The notes: a model not told the origin generated them from the sequence alone. A stretch of 64,000 nt of DNA from Leucobacter aridicollis (GCF_024399335.1 NZ_CP075339.1:806001-870000), one strand, 5' to 3'. Positions 40,187-49,595 are shown, numbered from the stretch's first letter. Numbers and translations are program-made.

Positions 40187-41155
40187 ATGAGTTCATACCT
40201 CCTGCGGCGACTTCTGCAGTCGATCCCGCTGCTTTTCGGAATCAGCGTGCTGGTGTTCCTGCTCATGCAGATGACGCCCGGCGGGCCGATGTCCGTCGGA
40301 GAAGGTAACGCATCAGCGGCCACGGCCGCGCAACTCGAGAGGTTGCGCGGCCGGTACGGCCTTGATGATCCACTGATCGTGCAGTACTTCAACTGGCTGC
40401 GCGGCGTCGTCACTGGCGACTGGGGCAGCTCCTACCTCACCGGCCGCCCTGTGCTCGAAGTAATCGGGGAGCGCGTACCAACAACGCTGCTGCTCACGCT
40501 GACCGCTTTCGTGCTCTCCCTCATCTTCGCGCTCATCATCGGCGTACAGTCTGGCGTGAAGAAGGACGGCTGGTTCGACCACCTCGCCACTGGGCTCACC
40601 TACGCTGGACTTGCGGTTCCCGGCTTCTGGCTGGCACTCATGCTCATCTTCATCTTCTCGTACAGCCTCGGCTGGCTACCAAGCTCAGGCCTTCGCGACC
40701 TGCGTGCATCGCACGAGGGCTTCACCGCGGCACTCGATCTCGCAAAGCACCTTGTCCTCCCTGTGCTCTCACTGGTGCTCGTATCGATTGCCGGCCTCGC
40801 CAGGCACGTGCGTTCATCGGTTATCGAGGTGCTCGACAAGGACTACATTCGGTCTGCCCGTGCGAGCGGACTGCCCGAGCGGATGGTGATTCAGCATCAC
40901 GTGCTGAAGAACGCCTCCCTCCCCGTCGTCACGATCGCGGTGCTCATGCTGCCAGAGCTCTTTCTTGGCGCCGTTGTCACCGAGACGATATTCGGCCTCC
41001 CCGGCATGGGACGACTGTTTGTCGAATCGGCAGACCTCCGCGATTACCCGGTGCTGCTCGGCATCCTCATGATCGCCGCGCTGCTCGTGCTCGTCGCGAA
41101 CCTCATCGCCGACGTCGTCTACAGCCGCCTCGACCCAAGGATCAGCTATGAATAG
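40187..41155 (+). CDS. dppB: ABC transporter permease, DppB type
   Basis: A 322-residue permease with six TM segments of the peptide/nickel (BPD_transp_1) class. N-terminal 'YLLRRLLQSIPLLFGISVLVFLLMQMTPGGPMS' is standard DppB/OppB. The EAA-like loop is 'DKDYIRSARASGLPERMVIQHHVLKNASLPVVTIAVLMLPELFLGAVVTETIFGLPGMGRL'. The stop overlaps the next gene by 8 bp. Substrate not determinable; the linked enzymes suggest a peptide-like or N-acylated compound. Confidence 0.92.
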   Translation: MSSYLLRRLLQSIPLLFGISVLVFLLMQMTPGGPMSVGEGNASAATAAQLERLRGRYGLDDPLIVQYFNWLRGVVTGDWGSSYLTGRPVLEVIGERVPTTLLLTLTAFVLSLIFALIIGVQSGVKKDGWFDHLATGLTYAGLAVPGFWLALMLIFIFSYSLGWLPSSGLRDLRASHEGFTAALDLAKHLVLPVLSLVLVSIAGLARHVRSSVIEVLDKDYIRSARASGLPERMVIQHHVLKNASLPVVTIAVLMLPELFLGAVVTETIFGLPGMGRLFVESADLRDYPVLLGILMIAALLVLVANLIADVVYSRLDPRISYE

Positions 41156-42044
41156 GACCGCAGCCCCCAAGACCGAAGTCGTCCGTGTCGCGCGACCCGC
41201 GACCGCGGGGTTCTTCGCGCTGTTCTGGCAGAGCAAGCCGGCGCGGTTCGGCCTCATCGCGTTCAGCGCGATCGTCGTGCTCGTTATCGTCGGGCCGTTT
41301 GTGCTGCCCTTCTCACCAGAGCAGATCGACCTCGCGGCGAAAGGACAGGCGCCGTCGCTCACCCACCTCATGGGCACCGACGAACTCGGACGTGATGTGC
41401 TCGCCCGCGTACTTGACGGCGGCAGGCTCACGATCCTCGTCGCTGTGATCGCCGTCGGTGTCGCAATCACACTCGGAATCATCGTTGGCGCGCTCGCGGG
41501 CTACTTTGGCGGCTGGATCGACAACCTGCTCATGCGAATCGCCGATGTGTTCTACTCGATGCCGGCGCTGTTCGTCGTGATCCTGCTCGTCGCCCTCATT
41601 GGGCCGGGATTCGGCTCGATCATCCTCGCCATCTCGGCGTTCAGCTGGATGACCACGGCGAGGCTCCTGCGCGCGAGCATTCTCAGCCTCAAGAAGGCCG
41701 ACTTTGTGCAAGCAGCGCGCGGGCTCGGCGCGACGGACCTGCGGCTCATCGTGAACCACATCCTGCCAAACGCGCTCGCGCCGATCTTTGTCGCGGCGAC
41801 GCTTGGTATCGCCTCGGCTGTGCTCACAGAATCCGCGCTGTCGTTCCTCGGCCTCGGCTTCCAGGCGCCACAGGCCACCTGGGGTGGCCTCCTCGAAGAG
41901 GCACAGCGGGCGGTCATTAGCGGTGGTCAATGGTGGCGGGGGCTCTTCCCGGGGATCATGATCTTCCTCGTCATCCTGTCGGTGAACTTCATCGGCGAAG
42001 GCCTCAACAAAGCAATTCAGGGCCGAAAGGAGCACAGCTCATGA
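41148..42044 (+). CDS. dppC: ABC transporter permease, DppC type
   Basis: A 298-residue second permease with the DppC/OppC N-terminal cytoplasmic segment (ATAGFFALFWQSKPARFGLIAFSAI) and 'HLMGTDELGRDVLARVLDGGRLTILVAV'. The EAA loop is 'ADFVQAARGLGATDLRLIVNHILPNALAPIFVAATLGIASAVLTESALSFLGLG'. ATG overlaps the DppB end by 8 bp and its own stop overlaps the ATPase start by 4 bp. It pairs with DppB. Confidence 0.92.
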   Translation: MNRTAAPKTEVVRVARPATAGFFALFWQSKPARFGLIAFSAIVVLVIVGPFVLPFSPEQIDLAAKGQAPSLTHLMGTDELGRDVLARVLDGGRLTILVAVIAVGVAITLGIIVGALAGYFGGWIDNLLMRIADVFYSMPALFVVILLVALIGPGFGSIILAISAFSWMTTARLLRASILSLKKADFVQAARGLGATDLRLIVNHILPNALAPIFVAATLGIASAVLTESALSFLGLGFQAPQATWGGLLEEAQRAVISGGQWWRGLFPGIMIFLVILSVNFIGEGLNKAIQGRKEHSS

Positions 42045-42853
42045 GCTCGGCACACCTTGAAGTAGAACACCTCACAATCGGGTTCGAGGCGACCGGACGT
42101 GTGCTCGTCGACGACGTGTCATTGACCGTCGAGCGCGGAAACGCGACAGCGCTTGTCGGTGAGAGCGGATCGGGAAAGACGCTCAGTATGCTCGCGGTGA
42201 TGGGGTTGCTCCCCGCCGGGATCAGTGTGCTCAGCGGAGACGTGAAGCTCAACGGAACCAGCCTGCTCGCCCTCGATCCGCGTGCCAGACGCCGCATGAA
42301 CGGGAGCGAGATCGGGCTGGTGCCGCAAGACGCGATGGCGGCGCTGAACCCCACACTCGATATCCAAACCCAGTTCGAGCTCGTCCTGCGCACCCACCTT
42401 CGGATGAACCGTGCCGCGGCAAAGCGGCGAACCGTCGAACTGCTCGATCAGGTCGGCATCCCCGAGCCCGAGTCGAAGCTCAGGCGATTCGCCCACGAGT
42501 TTTCGGGTGGACAGCGACAGCGGGTGATGATCGCGCTCGCGCTGAGCTGCGGCCCCAACCTACTTATCGCGGATGAGCCAACGACCGCGCTCGACGTCAC
42601 CGTGCAGCAGCAGATACTCGACCTCGTCGCTCGTCTGCGCCAAGAACTTGACATGACGGTCATGTGGATCACCCACGACCTCGGAGTGGTGGCTGGGCTC
42701 GCAGACGACGTTGCGGTGCTTCGGAACGGTCGTCTCGTCGAGGCAGGTACGGCCGAGCAGGTGTTCTTCACCCCGGCGCACGAGTATACGCGGCAGTTGC
42801 TCGCCGCCACCCCAACGCTGTTCGACACGGTGCCAGAGAAGGAAGGCGCGTAA
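42041..42853 (+). CDS. dppD: ABC transporter ATPase, DppD type
   Basis: A 270-residue ATPase: Walker A 'GESGSGKT', Q-loop region, signature 'FSGGQRQRVMIALAL', Walker B 'LLIADEPTTALD', then 'MWITHDLGVVAGLADDVAVLRNGRLVEAG'. The C-terminal oligopeptide-transporter extension is short. ATG 42041 overlaps the DppC stop (ATGA); a frame running back into dppC is not real. It ends at the first base of the next start. Confidence 0.92.
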   Translation: MSSAHLEVEHLTIGFEATGRVLVDDVSLTVERGNATALVGESGSGKTLSMLAVMGLLPAGISVLSGDVKLNGTSLLALDPRARRRMNGSEIGLVPQDAMAALNPTLDIQTQFELVLRTHLRMNRAAAKRRTVELLDQVGIPEPESKLRRFAHEFSGGQRQRVMIALALSCGPNLLIADEPTTALDVTVQQQILDLVARLRQELDMTVMWITHDLGVVAGLADDVAVLRNGRLVEAGTAEQVFFTPAHEYTRQLLAATPTLFDTVPEKEGA

Positions 42854-43746
42854 TGACCAACCACGAGGTGCTCGTCGACGTCTCCAACCTGACGTACTCA
42901 TACCCCAAAGCCAAAGGCCTCTTCCGTCGCGCAGCTCTGCTGCCCCCTGCGATCGACGACGTGAGCTTTACAATCGCCACCGGCGAGATCGTCGCACTCG
43001 TGGGGGAGAGCGGATCTGGCAAGTCGACGATCGGTCGACTGCTGCTCGGCATGCTTCGCCCGAACTCTGGCAGTGTGATGTTTGACGGCCAGGACGTCCA
43101 CGCGCTGCGAGGCAGCGAAAGCCGCAGCCACAGGCACAACTACCAGATGGTGTTTCAAGATCCGTACTCTTCGCTGAACCCGCGAATGACAATCGGGGAC
43201 GCCGTTGTCGAGGCACTCACGATCACTGGCGGCGCATCCGCGAACGAGCGTGAGAGCGTCGCTCGAGAGCTCCTCAGTCGCGTTCGCTTGGGCGACGATA
43301 TGTTTCACCGACGCCCGGCAGAGCTCTCAGGCGGCCAGCGTCAGCGCGTCGGCATCGCGCGCGCGCTCGCCGGGCGGCCGAGACTGCTCGTCGCAGACGA
43401 GGCGCTCGCATCGCTCGACGTGTCGATCGGCGCTCAGGTGGCGCAGGTGCTCAAGGAGCTCAACGAGCAGGAGCAGCTGTCGATGCTGTTCATCACACAC
43501 GATCTTGCGATGGCCAGGCAACTGGCCTCACGAATCATCGTGCTCAACCAGGGACGCATCGTCGAATCTGGACCTGCTGCGGACATTGTCGGCGCCCCGC
43601 GCGACCCCTACACGCGCGCACTTATCGACGCCGTGCCGATCGCGAACCCGACAATTGCGCGCGCGAGGCAACGTGCTCGCCTCGATGCCCATGCTCTCGC
43701 GGCGACTCGCGCCGTCGAATCCCCCCTTGAAAGGAAAACTCTGTGA
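42853..43746 (+). CDS. dppF: ABC transporter ATPase, DppF type
   Basis: A 297-residue second ATPase: Walker A 'GESGSGKSTIG', 'QMVFQDPYSSLNPRMTIGDAVVEAL' (DppF/OppF Q-loop), signature 'LSGGQRQRVGIARAL', Walker B 'LLVADEALASLD' and 'MLFITHDLAMARQLASRIIVLNQGRIVESGP'. Note that the Walker B is DEALASLD where most have DEPTSALD; the catalytic Glu is kept. ATG 42853 overlaps the previous stop by 1 nt (TAATG). The next gene starts inside its end. Confidence 0.92.
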   Translation: MTNHEVLVDVSNLTYSYPKAKGLFRRAALLPPAIDDVSFTIATGEIVALVGESGSGKSTIGRLLLGMLRPNSGSVMFDGQDVHALRGSESRSHRHNYQMVFQDPYSSLNPRMTIGDAVVEALTITGGASANERESVARELLSRVRLGDDMFHRRPAELSGGQRQRVGIARALAGRPRLLVADEALASLDVSIGAQVAQVLKELNEQEQLSMLFITHDLAMARQLASRIIVLNQGRIVESGPAADIVGAPRDPYTRALIDAVPIANPTIARARQRARLDAHALAATRAVESPLERKTL

Positions 43747-44873
43747 CCGCTTCGTTCCCATTTCATCACTTCACCGGCTCCCACACCGAAGTCGGGAGGC
43801 AGCACGGGGCGGCGCTGAAGGACCAGATCGCGCTTCACCTCGACAGGCTGCGACGGCGGTTTGAGCGGCAGGGTTTCACCCTCTCGCAGGCGGAGGAGGC
43901 GGCACTCGAGTATCGTTCGAGCATCCGGGACGTATCCGTCGGGCTCGACGAGGAGATCGCCGGGCTCGCAGAGGGAGCCGGAATCTCGCTCGGCGCCGCG
44001 TTCCTGCTCCAGCTGCGGGCGGAGGTGTTCGTGCAGCTCGTCGGCAAGCACGGTGCCGAGCAGGAATGCACGACCTTCGCCATCCTTCCCGAACTCGGAG
44101 CATCAGATCGTGGGTTTGTCGGACAGAACGCCGATCTTCCCGCGATGTACCACGACCTCATGGCGGTCGTGCATCTCGCCGTGGACGGCGAGCCCGAGGT
44201 GCTGATGGTGATACCAGCCGGACAGATCTCCTACATTGGTCTGAATAACGCGGGCCTCGGCGTGTTCGGCAACTACCTGCACTGTGCGAGCTGGCGGCAG
44301 GGGTTCCCGCGGTATCTCTACACGAGGGTCGCGCTCCGTGAGCGGTCGGTGGCCGCCGCGGAGGCGGCACTCCGGCAGCTCGATCGAGCGTCCTCTCGCA
44401 ACGTGATCATGCTCGACGCTGCGGGTTCGGCTGTCGACCTTGAGAACACGGCGGAGACGATTGTCGCCCTCCACCCCGTGAATGGATTCCTTGCTCACGC
44501 GAACCACTACCTCGAGTCGACGTTGCAGCACAATGAGTCGAATCCGTGGCTAGAGAACTCGGAGATTCGCTACGCGCGCCTTGCGAGCTCGATCGCCGGC
44601 GGCGGCACGCACATCGCGCCAGCCGACATCGCCGCAATGCTGCGCGACCGGAGCGATACCGGCAACGAACTCTCAATCTACCCGGAGGATGATGACCGCG
44701 ACATCGCTGAGGACGACCGAAACATGACTGTCACATCGGTGATCGCTGAGCCTGGGCGCGGTCAGTTCTGGGTCGCGAGTGGCCCGCCGTCGCGATACGA
44801 GTACCACCGCTTCACTTTCGCCCCCATTTCGCCCGACAGCGAGCTCGCGCCCGCGGACGAGGCAGTGCTGTAG
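43743..44873 (+). CDS. C45-family peptidase/acyltransferase (Ntn-hydrolase)
   Basis: A 376-residue protein of the family of acyl-CoA:6-aminopenicillanate acyltransferase. The N-terminal nucleophile expected after autocleavage is Cys109 in 'EQECTTFAILP'. Downstream blocks are 'DRGFVGQNADLPAM', 'MVIPAGQISYIGLNNAGLGVFGN' and 'GFLAHANHYLE'. The first ~108 residues would form the small alpha subunit. C45 relatives cleave or transfer N-acyl groups. GTG at 43743 overlaps the end of the ATPase gene. Its place behind a peptide importer suggests cytoplasmic hydrolysis of the imported N-acyl compound; no signal peptide. Confidence 0.85.
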   Translation: MTASFPFHHFTGSHTEVGRQHGAALKDQIALHLDRLRRRFERQGFTLSQAEEAALEYRSSIRDVSVGLDEEIAGLAEGAGISLGAAFLLQLRAEVFVQLVGKHGAEQECTTFAILPELGASDRGFVGQNADLPAMYHDLMAVVHLAVDGEPEVLMVIPAGQISYIGLNNAGLGVFGNYLHCASWRQGFPRYLYTRVALRERSVAAAEAALRQLDRASSRNVIMLDAAGSAVDLENTAETIVALHPVNGFLAHANHYLESTLQHNESNPWLENSEIRYARLASSIAGGGTHIAPADIAAMLRDRSDTGNELSIYPEDDDRDIAEDDRNMTVTSVIAEPGRGQFWVASGPPSRYEYHRFTFAPISPDSELAPADEAVL

Positions 44874-44901
44874 CACTTGAGAACGGATATAGGAGAAACA
44901 C

Positions 44902-45774
44902 ATGAAACCCACCACGCACGGCGACAGGCTCTCGTTCTACCAGTTCGGGGCGACGACGATGTTCGCAAGCCGCTTCGATCAACGATTTTCGTACTGCCTG
45001 TACGTTCCAGAGAGCTACGACGAGCACACGCCAGGCGACTACTCGCTCATCGTCGCAATCCACGGCACCGGACGTGACGCGCCCCGGCTTCGCAACGAGT
45101 TCATCGAGTTCGCCGAGGCCGAGCAGTGCTTTGTACTGGTGCCGCTGTTCCCCGCAGGGATCAGCACCCCTGGCGAGCTCAACGCGTATAAGTATCTTGC
45201 GGGCGATGACGCGCGCTACGACCTGGTGCTGCTCGACATGGTCGCGGAGCTCGAAGAGACCTACCGGCTGAACTTCGACAGGTTCTTCCTGACGGGGTTC
45301 TCTGGTGGTGGCCACTTCACACACCGCTTCCTCTACGTCCACCCCGAACGCCTCTCCGGGGTCTCCATCGTGTCCCCGGGTGTCGTGACCCTCTGCGACC
45401 CTGACCTGCCGTGGCCCGCGGGTGTCGGCGGTCTCGAAGACGAGTTCGGCCGCTCGTTTAACGCGGCAGCGGTTGCGGCTGTGCCAGCCAACCTCGTCGT
45501 CGGAGACGACGACACGGAAACGTGGGAGATCTCCGTTGCCCCTGACAGCCCTGCTTATATCCCCGACGTCAACGCAGCAGGGGTCACCCGGATCACCAGG
45601 CTGCGTGCGCTTGCGGCCTCCCTTGAACACAACGGGAACACCGTGAGCGTCGACCTTGTGCCGGGGGTTGCCCACGAGGGATACCACTTGCTGAAGCCCA
45701 CGTTCCGAGCCATCAGGCAGGTACTCCACAGCGACGAGCCGCGCAGCGAAGGGACAACGCAGGTGCTCTCATGA
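44902..45774 (+). CDS. alpha/beta-hydrolase
   Basis: A 290-residue alpha/beta-hydrolase-fold protein. The nucleophile elbow is 'LTGFSGGGHFTHRF' (Ser134), the oxyanion element 'IVAIHGTGRDAPRLR', and the C-terminal His is in 'GVAHEGYHLLKPT'. The pattern (GFSGG, 'HRFLYVHPERLSGVSIVSPG') is that of PHB-depolymerase/esterase-like proteins. No signal peptide, so it is cytoplasmic. ATG at 44902 follows AGGAGAAACAC. It lies between the C45 gene and the RpiR gene in the operon, so it could remove an ester or amide group in the same pathway. Substrate unknown. Confidence 0.8.
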   Translation: MKPTTHGDRLSFYQFGATTMFASRFDQRFSYCLYVPESYDEHTPGDYSLIVAIHGTGRDAPRLRNEFIEFAEAEQCFVLVPLFPAGISTPGELNAYKYLAGDDARYDLVLLDMVAELEETYRLNFDRFFLTGFSGGGHFTHRFLYVHPERLSGVSIVSPGVVTLCDPDLPWPAGVGGLEDEFGRSFNAAAVAAVPANLVVGDDDTETWEISVAPDSPAYIPDVNAAGVTRITRLRALAASLEHNGNTVSVDLVPGVAHEGYHLLKPTFRAIRQVLHSDEPRSEGTTQVLS

Positions 45775-46727
45775 CTGGGGCCGATGATGACCAGCAGCTC
45801 GACAACCCGGGAGACGTGCTCACTCGGATCGGTGAGCGGCTGCCGACGCTGACCGCGGCCGAATCGAAAGTTGCCCAATACATCTCGGAGCAGCCCGAAC
45901 AAGCGCTGTTGATGAGCGCTGTCCAGCTGGGGGAGGTGCTCGGTGCAAGCGACATGACCGTCGTGCGCACCGCGCGCTCCCTCGGCTTCACCGGGTGGCC
46001 AGAACTCCGCCGAGCGCTGGGATCACAGCTCGCGCTCACCGTGCACCCGGCGAAGCGGCTCTCAACCCGGCTCACCGTGACGAAGCGGGAGTCGCACAGT
46101 AGCCTGCTCGACATCGTGTTCGAGGAAGCGAGGGAGCGCCTCGCGACGTCGCGCAGCTACCTCGACTCAGATGAATTCTCGCGGGCAGTGCGGCTCGTGA
46201 GTGCGGCGGGTACCGTGCACTCCTTCGGCGTTGGTGTCTCGGCGGTGTCAGCCGAATACCTGACGACGAAGCTGTTGCGGCGCGGCATTGTGGCCCGAAA
46301 CGCTGGCGGCATGGGCTTCGCGTTCGCCGACTCCCTGCTCGGTCTGCGCGAAGGCGACCTCCTGGTTGCGTTCGCGCCTGGCCGTGAGTTCAGTGAACTC
46401 GACGTCGCGTTCGCCGAGGCGAGGCGAGTCGGGGCGACGACGATCCTATTCACCGATAAATACCGCGACGCGTACGTCGACCGCGTCGACTGCCTGCTTC
46501 GTACGGCGAGCTCAGCTGGCGGGCTCACAGGCGAGAACTTCCCGCCGATGGTGGCAATTGACGCCCTCGTTCTGGCCGTCGGGCACGTCAACCCGGACGC
46601 TGCACTCGCTACCTCACGTCGGCTCAACAAGATGCGCCGGGCGCTGCGCCGCCAACCCGGCGCAGCGAAGGCACAGCCGAGCGCCACACCCACGACGGAA
46701 CCACCTGAAGGAGACCCGCAGAAATGA
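45771..46727 (+). CDS. MurR/RpiR-family regulator
   Basis: A 318-residue regulator with N-terminal RpiR HTH ('RLPTLTAAESKVAQYISEQPEQALLMSAVQLGEVLGASDMTVVRTARSLGFTGWPELRRALG') and a SIS sugar-phosphate-type domain ('GTVHSFGVGVSAVSAEYLTTKLLRRGIVARN', 'LLVAFAPGREFSELDVAFAEARRVGATTILFTD'). It ends in a Pro/Thr-rich tail. It is clearly paralogous to the regulator at 50633. ATGA overlap with the hydrolase and again with the RraA-like gene. Confidence 0.92.
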   Translation: MTGADDDQQLDNPGDVLTRIGERLPTLTAAESKVAQYISEQPEQALLMSAVQLGEVLGASDMTVVRTARSLGFTGWPELRRALGSQLALTVHPAKRLSTRLTVTKRESHSSLLDIVFEEARERLATSRSYLDSDEFSRAVRLVSAAGTVHSFGVGVSAVSAEYLTTKLLRRGIVARNAGGMGFAFADSLLGLREGDLLVAFAPGREFSELDVAFAEARRVGATTILFTDKYRDAYVDRVDCLLRTASSAGGLTGENFPPMVAIDALVLAVGHVNPDAALATSRRLNKMRRALRRQPGAAKAQPSATPTTEPPEGDPQK

Positions 46728-47398
46728 AGATGATGGTGAATGAATTCACGCCCCCACTCGCGGCCCAGCGGGCCGCCGAACTGCAATCTCTCAGCCTTCC
46801 CACCCTTGGCCACTACCTTGAGGACGGATTCGTGGACCCTGAGATTCGCATGCTCGTCGGCACCGGAGGCAACATCGTCGGAACTGCGGCCACTGTCCGA
46901 ACGACAGCGACTGATTCGACAGCCCTGCATCACGCTGCCGGACTCATTCAGCCCGGTCATATCCTCGTGATCGATACCGGGGGCGACAGGTTCCACGCTC
47001 CGCTCGGTGAGGTCGTTGCAACGCAGCTCCAGGTTCGAGGGGCGGCGGGCGTCATCGTCGACGGCGTCGTCACCGATATTGAACAGCTGCGTCGTATCGG
47101 CGTGCCCGTCTACGCGCGCGGTACGAGCCTGCTCACAACGAAACTGCATGGCGCAGGCGGCGGTGGGATCGGGGTCACCGTTGCGTGCGGCGGGGTGGCG
47201 GTCGCAGCCGGCGACATCGTCCTTGCCGACGCAAACGGCGTGCTCGCGCTGCCCGGAGCTGCGCTCGACGCGGTGTTTGCGGAAGCCGCCGCAGACGATG
47301 CAAGCGAACCCGAGCTGTTGCGCGCCATCGCCGGGGGCGAGCGGCTTGGAGATCTCACGGGGGCGAGCGCGCTCGTCGCCGGGCTTCTCGGTTCCTGA
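46724..47398 (+). CDS. RraA-like protein
   Basis: A 224-residue protein of the RraA / 4-hydroxy-4-methyl-2-oxoglutarate aldolase family. The core 'GHILVIDTGGDRFHAPLGEVVATQLQVRGAAGVIVDGVVTDIEQLRRIGVPVYARG' matches well, but the Arg of the usual DG-x2-RD catalytic pair is Thr (DGVVTD, Thr117-Asp118). The Asp is kept. That makes the classical aldolase or decarboxylase function doubtful. A ribosome site is present (GAAGGAGACC) before ATG at 46724; later Mets at codons 3-4 are possible starts. It is the last gene of the operon. Confidence 0.82.
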   Translation: MKMMVNEFTPPLAAQRAAELQSLSLPTLGHYLEDGFVDPEIRMLVGTGGNIVGTAATVRTTATDSTALHHAAGLIQPGHILVIDTGGDRFHAPLGEVVATQLQVRGAAGVIVDGVVTDIEQLRRIGVPVYARGTSLLTTKLHGAGGGGIGVTVACGGVAVAAGDIVLADANGVLALPGAALDAVFAEAAADDASEPELLRAIAGGERLGDLTGASALVAGLLGS

Positions 47399-47427
47399 CC
47401 AGCTGCGGCAACCGCGGGGTGGCGCCA

Positions 47428-47460
47428 TGTGGGGGCTGGGGCTTTGCCCCAGCCCCCACA
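47428..47460. terminator. perfect 15-bp bidirectional terminator hairpin
   Basis: Arms TGTGGGGGCTGGGGC (47428-47442) and its exact complement (47446-47460) enclose a TTT loop. It lies between the RraA-like gene and the convergent lyase gene, so it may serve both. Confidence 0.85.
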
Positions 47461-47465
47461 CATCA

Positions 47466-48572
47466 TTAGAGCGGGTTTGCGCTGAGGCTCTCGGTGTTGA
47501 AGAGCACGACTGTGCTTGCCTCGGTGAGTGAGAGCTCTGCGGCGGCAGCACTTGCGAGGCGCCGGGCCCCGGCGAGCGTCGCCGCACCGCACGGCCCCGC
47601 GTCGACGCCCGCCGACTGCAGCGTCGCGACAGCGGCGCGTGCGTCATCGTCGCTCACCAAGACTGCGGCGTCGGCGCCTGCGCGCAGCACGGGCCAGGCA
47701 AGCTCAGAGACCGTGCCGCAGTTCAGGCCGAGCATCACCGTGTCTGCAGTAGTGACGGGTTCGGGGACTCCCGTGGTGAGCGCAGCGAAGACTGCCGGGG
47801 CTGTTGACGGCTCAACGATCGCGACCGCAGGCGTGCCAGCGCCACTCTTGAAGTGGGCCACGATTGCCTGCGCCAGCGAACCCACGCCAGCGGGCGCGAG
47901 AGCGAGGTCGACCGCTGTAATTCCCTGCTCGGCGAGCTGCTCATCGAGCTCGTCAAGCATCGTGCTGTAGCCGTCGACGATCCAGCTGGGAATCTCGTCG
48001 TACCCGGCCCACGCGGTGTCCTGGATGATCAACGCGGACTCCCCGTGCCGCGAGGCCTCGGCGCGCATCTCCGCGACGACGTCGTCATACGGCAGTTCGA
48101 TGCGACGGGTGTCGGCGCCCTCGTCGGCGATTGCGGCCATCGCAGCCGTCGTGAGGGTTGCCGGATAGAAGATGCGGCACTCGATGCCGAGGAGGCGGGC
48201 GGTGCGGGCGACGGCTCGTCCATGATTGCCGTCGGTTGCGGCGAATAGGGTCACTGCGGGCTGCTTAGGGGCGAGCGACTGCAGATCGGCGAGTGGCAGC
48301 GTGCGGTCGCTGCCCCAGCGGTGTGAGAGCGCACGCGCGATGGCGTAGGAGGCGCCGAGGATCTTGAATGCCGGGAGTCCGAGCCGTGCCGATTCGTCTT
48401 TCAGGAGGACTCGCCCGACGCCGAGCTCCGCGGCGAGGGATGGGAGATCGATGAGCGGCGTCGGCTCGTAGCCCGGGAGCCCCGAGTGAAACTGCCGCAC
48501 CTCTTCTGTTGGGCGCTTCAGGCGTGCAGTTCGAGCGAGTGGGTTCAGGTAGAGCGAGTGAGTTATCTGCAT
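47466..48572 (-). CDS. dpaL: diaminopropionate ammonia-lyase-like PLP enzyme
   Basis: A 368-residue fold-type II PLP enzyme. The Schiff-base Lys70 lies in 'ARLGLPAFKILGASYAIARAL', the DpaL/YgeX signature. Other features are 'ATDGNHGRAVARTARLLGIECRIFYP' (Asn/His before the phosphate loop) and 'APAGVGSLAQAIVAHFK' (Gly-rich PLP phosphate site). DpaL turns 2,3-diaminopropionate into pyruvate and two NH3. Divergent from the LysR gene at 48652, a likely activator. Sequence alone cannot exclude D-serine or similar substrates. Confidence 0.85.
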   Translation of the reverse strand: MQITHSLYLNPLARTARLKRPTEEVRQFHSGLPGYEPTPLIDLPSLAAELGVGRVLLKDESARLGLPAFKILGASYAIARALSHRWGSDRTLPLADLQSLAPKQPAVTLFAATDGNHGRAVARTARLLGIECRIFYPATLTTAAMAAIADEGADTRRIELPYDDVVAEMRAEASRHGESALIIQDTAWAGYDEIPSWIVDGYSTMLDELDEQLAEQGITAVDLALAPAGVGSLAQAIVAHFKSGAGTPAVAIVEPSTAPAVFAALTTGVPEPVTTADTVMLGLNCGTVSELAWPVLRAGADAAVLVSDDDARAAVATLQSAGVDAGPCGAATLAGARRLASAAAAELSLTEASTVVLFNTESLSANPL

Positions 48573-48651
48573 CTCAGTAGTGTGGCAACCGATTTAGTCC
48601 AAGAAAAGCGGATAATAGTGGTGCATATGTTCCGCAATAGGTGGAGGGTCT

Positions 48652-49542
48652 ATGTCTGAGGTACGTCGGCTGCAGACGTTTCTTGACTTCGTGCGTCTCG
48701 GAACGATCGCGGCCGTGGCGGAGGCCACTCAGTACAGTACGTCTGCGGTCTCCCAGCAGCTTGAGAAGCTTGCGTCTGAGGTAGGCGTTCAGCTCGTGCA
48801 GCAGCACGGCCGCACACTGCGGCTCACCGCTGCCGGTGAGGTGGTCGCCGAGCACGGCCCGGCGCTGCTTGACGCATGGGAGCAGCTCCGCGCAGAAGCC
48901 GCTGCGACGACCGGTGTCGTCAGCGGTGCCGTGACTGCGGCGGCCTTCCAGTCGGCCTGTCTGGCGCTGTTTCCGCCCCTGCTCCAGGCGCTGCGGCATT
49001 CGGCACCCGGGGTGCGATTGCGCTGTGTGCAGGCTGAACCGGAACGAGCGCTCGCGGCCCTCCGTGCCCGCGACATCGACGTCGCGATTATCGAACGATT
49101 CGCGACTCAGCCAGCTGAGCCGCACGCTGACCTCACCGAACGCCAGTTATGTACCGACGACATGTTGCTTGCGGTGCCCCAATCGTGGGGGCCAGTGACA
49201 GACGTTGCGCAGCTCGCGACCCGGCCGTGGGTATTTGAGGAGCGAGGTGGCCCCGAGCGGGCCTGGGCTGAGAGCCTCTGCCATGCAGCCGGGTTCACCC
49301 CGCACATCGCTCACGAAACCTCGGACGTGGTGCTGCGATGCTCGCTTGTGGCCGCAGGTGAGGCCGCCGCATTCGTGCCAGCGCTCACGCCAGCTGCCCT
49401 CCGTCATGGAATTGAGTGCGTGCAGCTTCCCGGATCCCAGTCACGTACACTCATCGCGGTGACCCGGGGGAGCTCGCACGCCGACGCAGCCGTCCAAGCC
49501 GTGGTTGAGCACGTCGCGAGCATCACCGCGGGCTCCGAGTAG
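48652..49542 (+). CDS. LysR-family transcriptional regulator
   Basis: A 296-residue LysR regulator. The N-terminal HTH is 'VRRLQTFLDFVRLGTIAAVAEATQYSTSAVSQQLEKLASEVGVQLVQQHGRTLRLTAAGEVV' and the effector domain follows (~90-290). ATG at 48652 follows TGGAGGGTCT. Divergent from the diaminopropionate-lyase-like gene; the 79-bp gap (48573-48651) should contain its binding site. Likely activates the lyase. Confidence 0.9.
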   Translation: MSEVRRLQTFLDFVRLGTIAAVAEATQYSTSAVSQQLEKLASEVGVQLVQQHGRTLRLTAAGEVVAEHGPALLDAWEQLRAEAAATTGVVSGAVTAAAFQSACLALFPPLLQALRHSAPGVRLRCVQAEPERALAALRARDIDVAIIERFATQPAEPHADLTERQLCTDDMLLAVPQSWGPVTDVAQLATRPWVFEERGGPERAWAESLCHAAGFTPHIAHETSDVVLRCSLVAAGEAAAFVPALTPAALRHGIECVQLPGSQSRTLIAVTRGSSHADAAVQAVVEHVASITAGSE

Positions 49543-49595
49543 TGCCGCGAGGGGCCGTCCGTGCCTCGCACGGTCCGATTCGGCGCCGACAGGCC

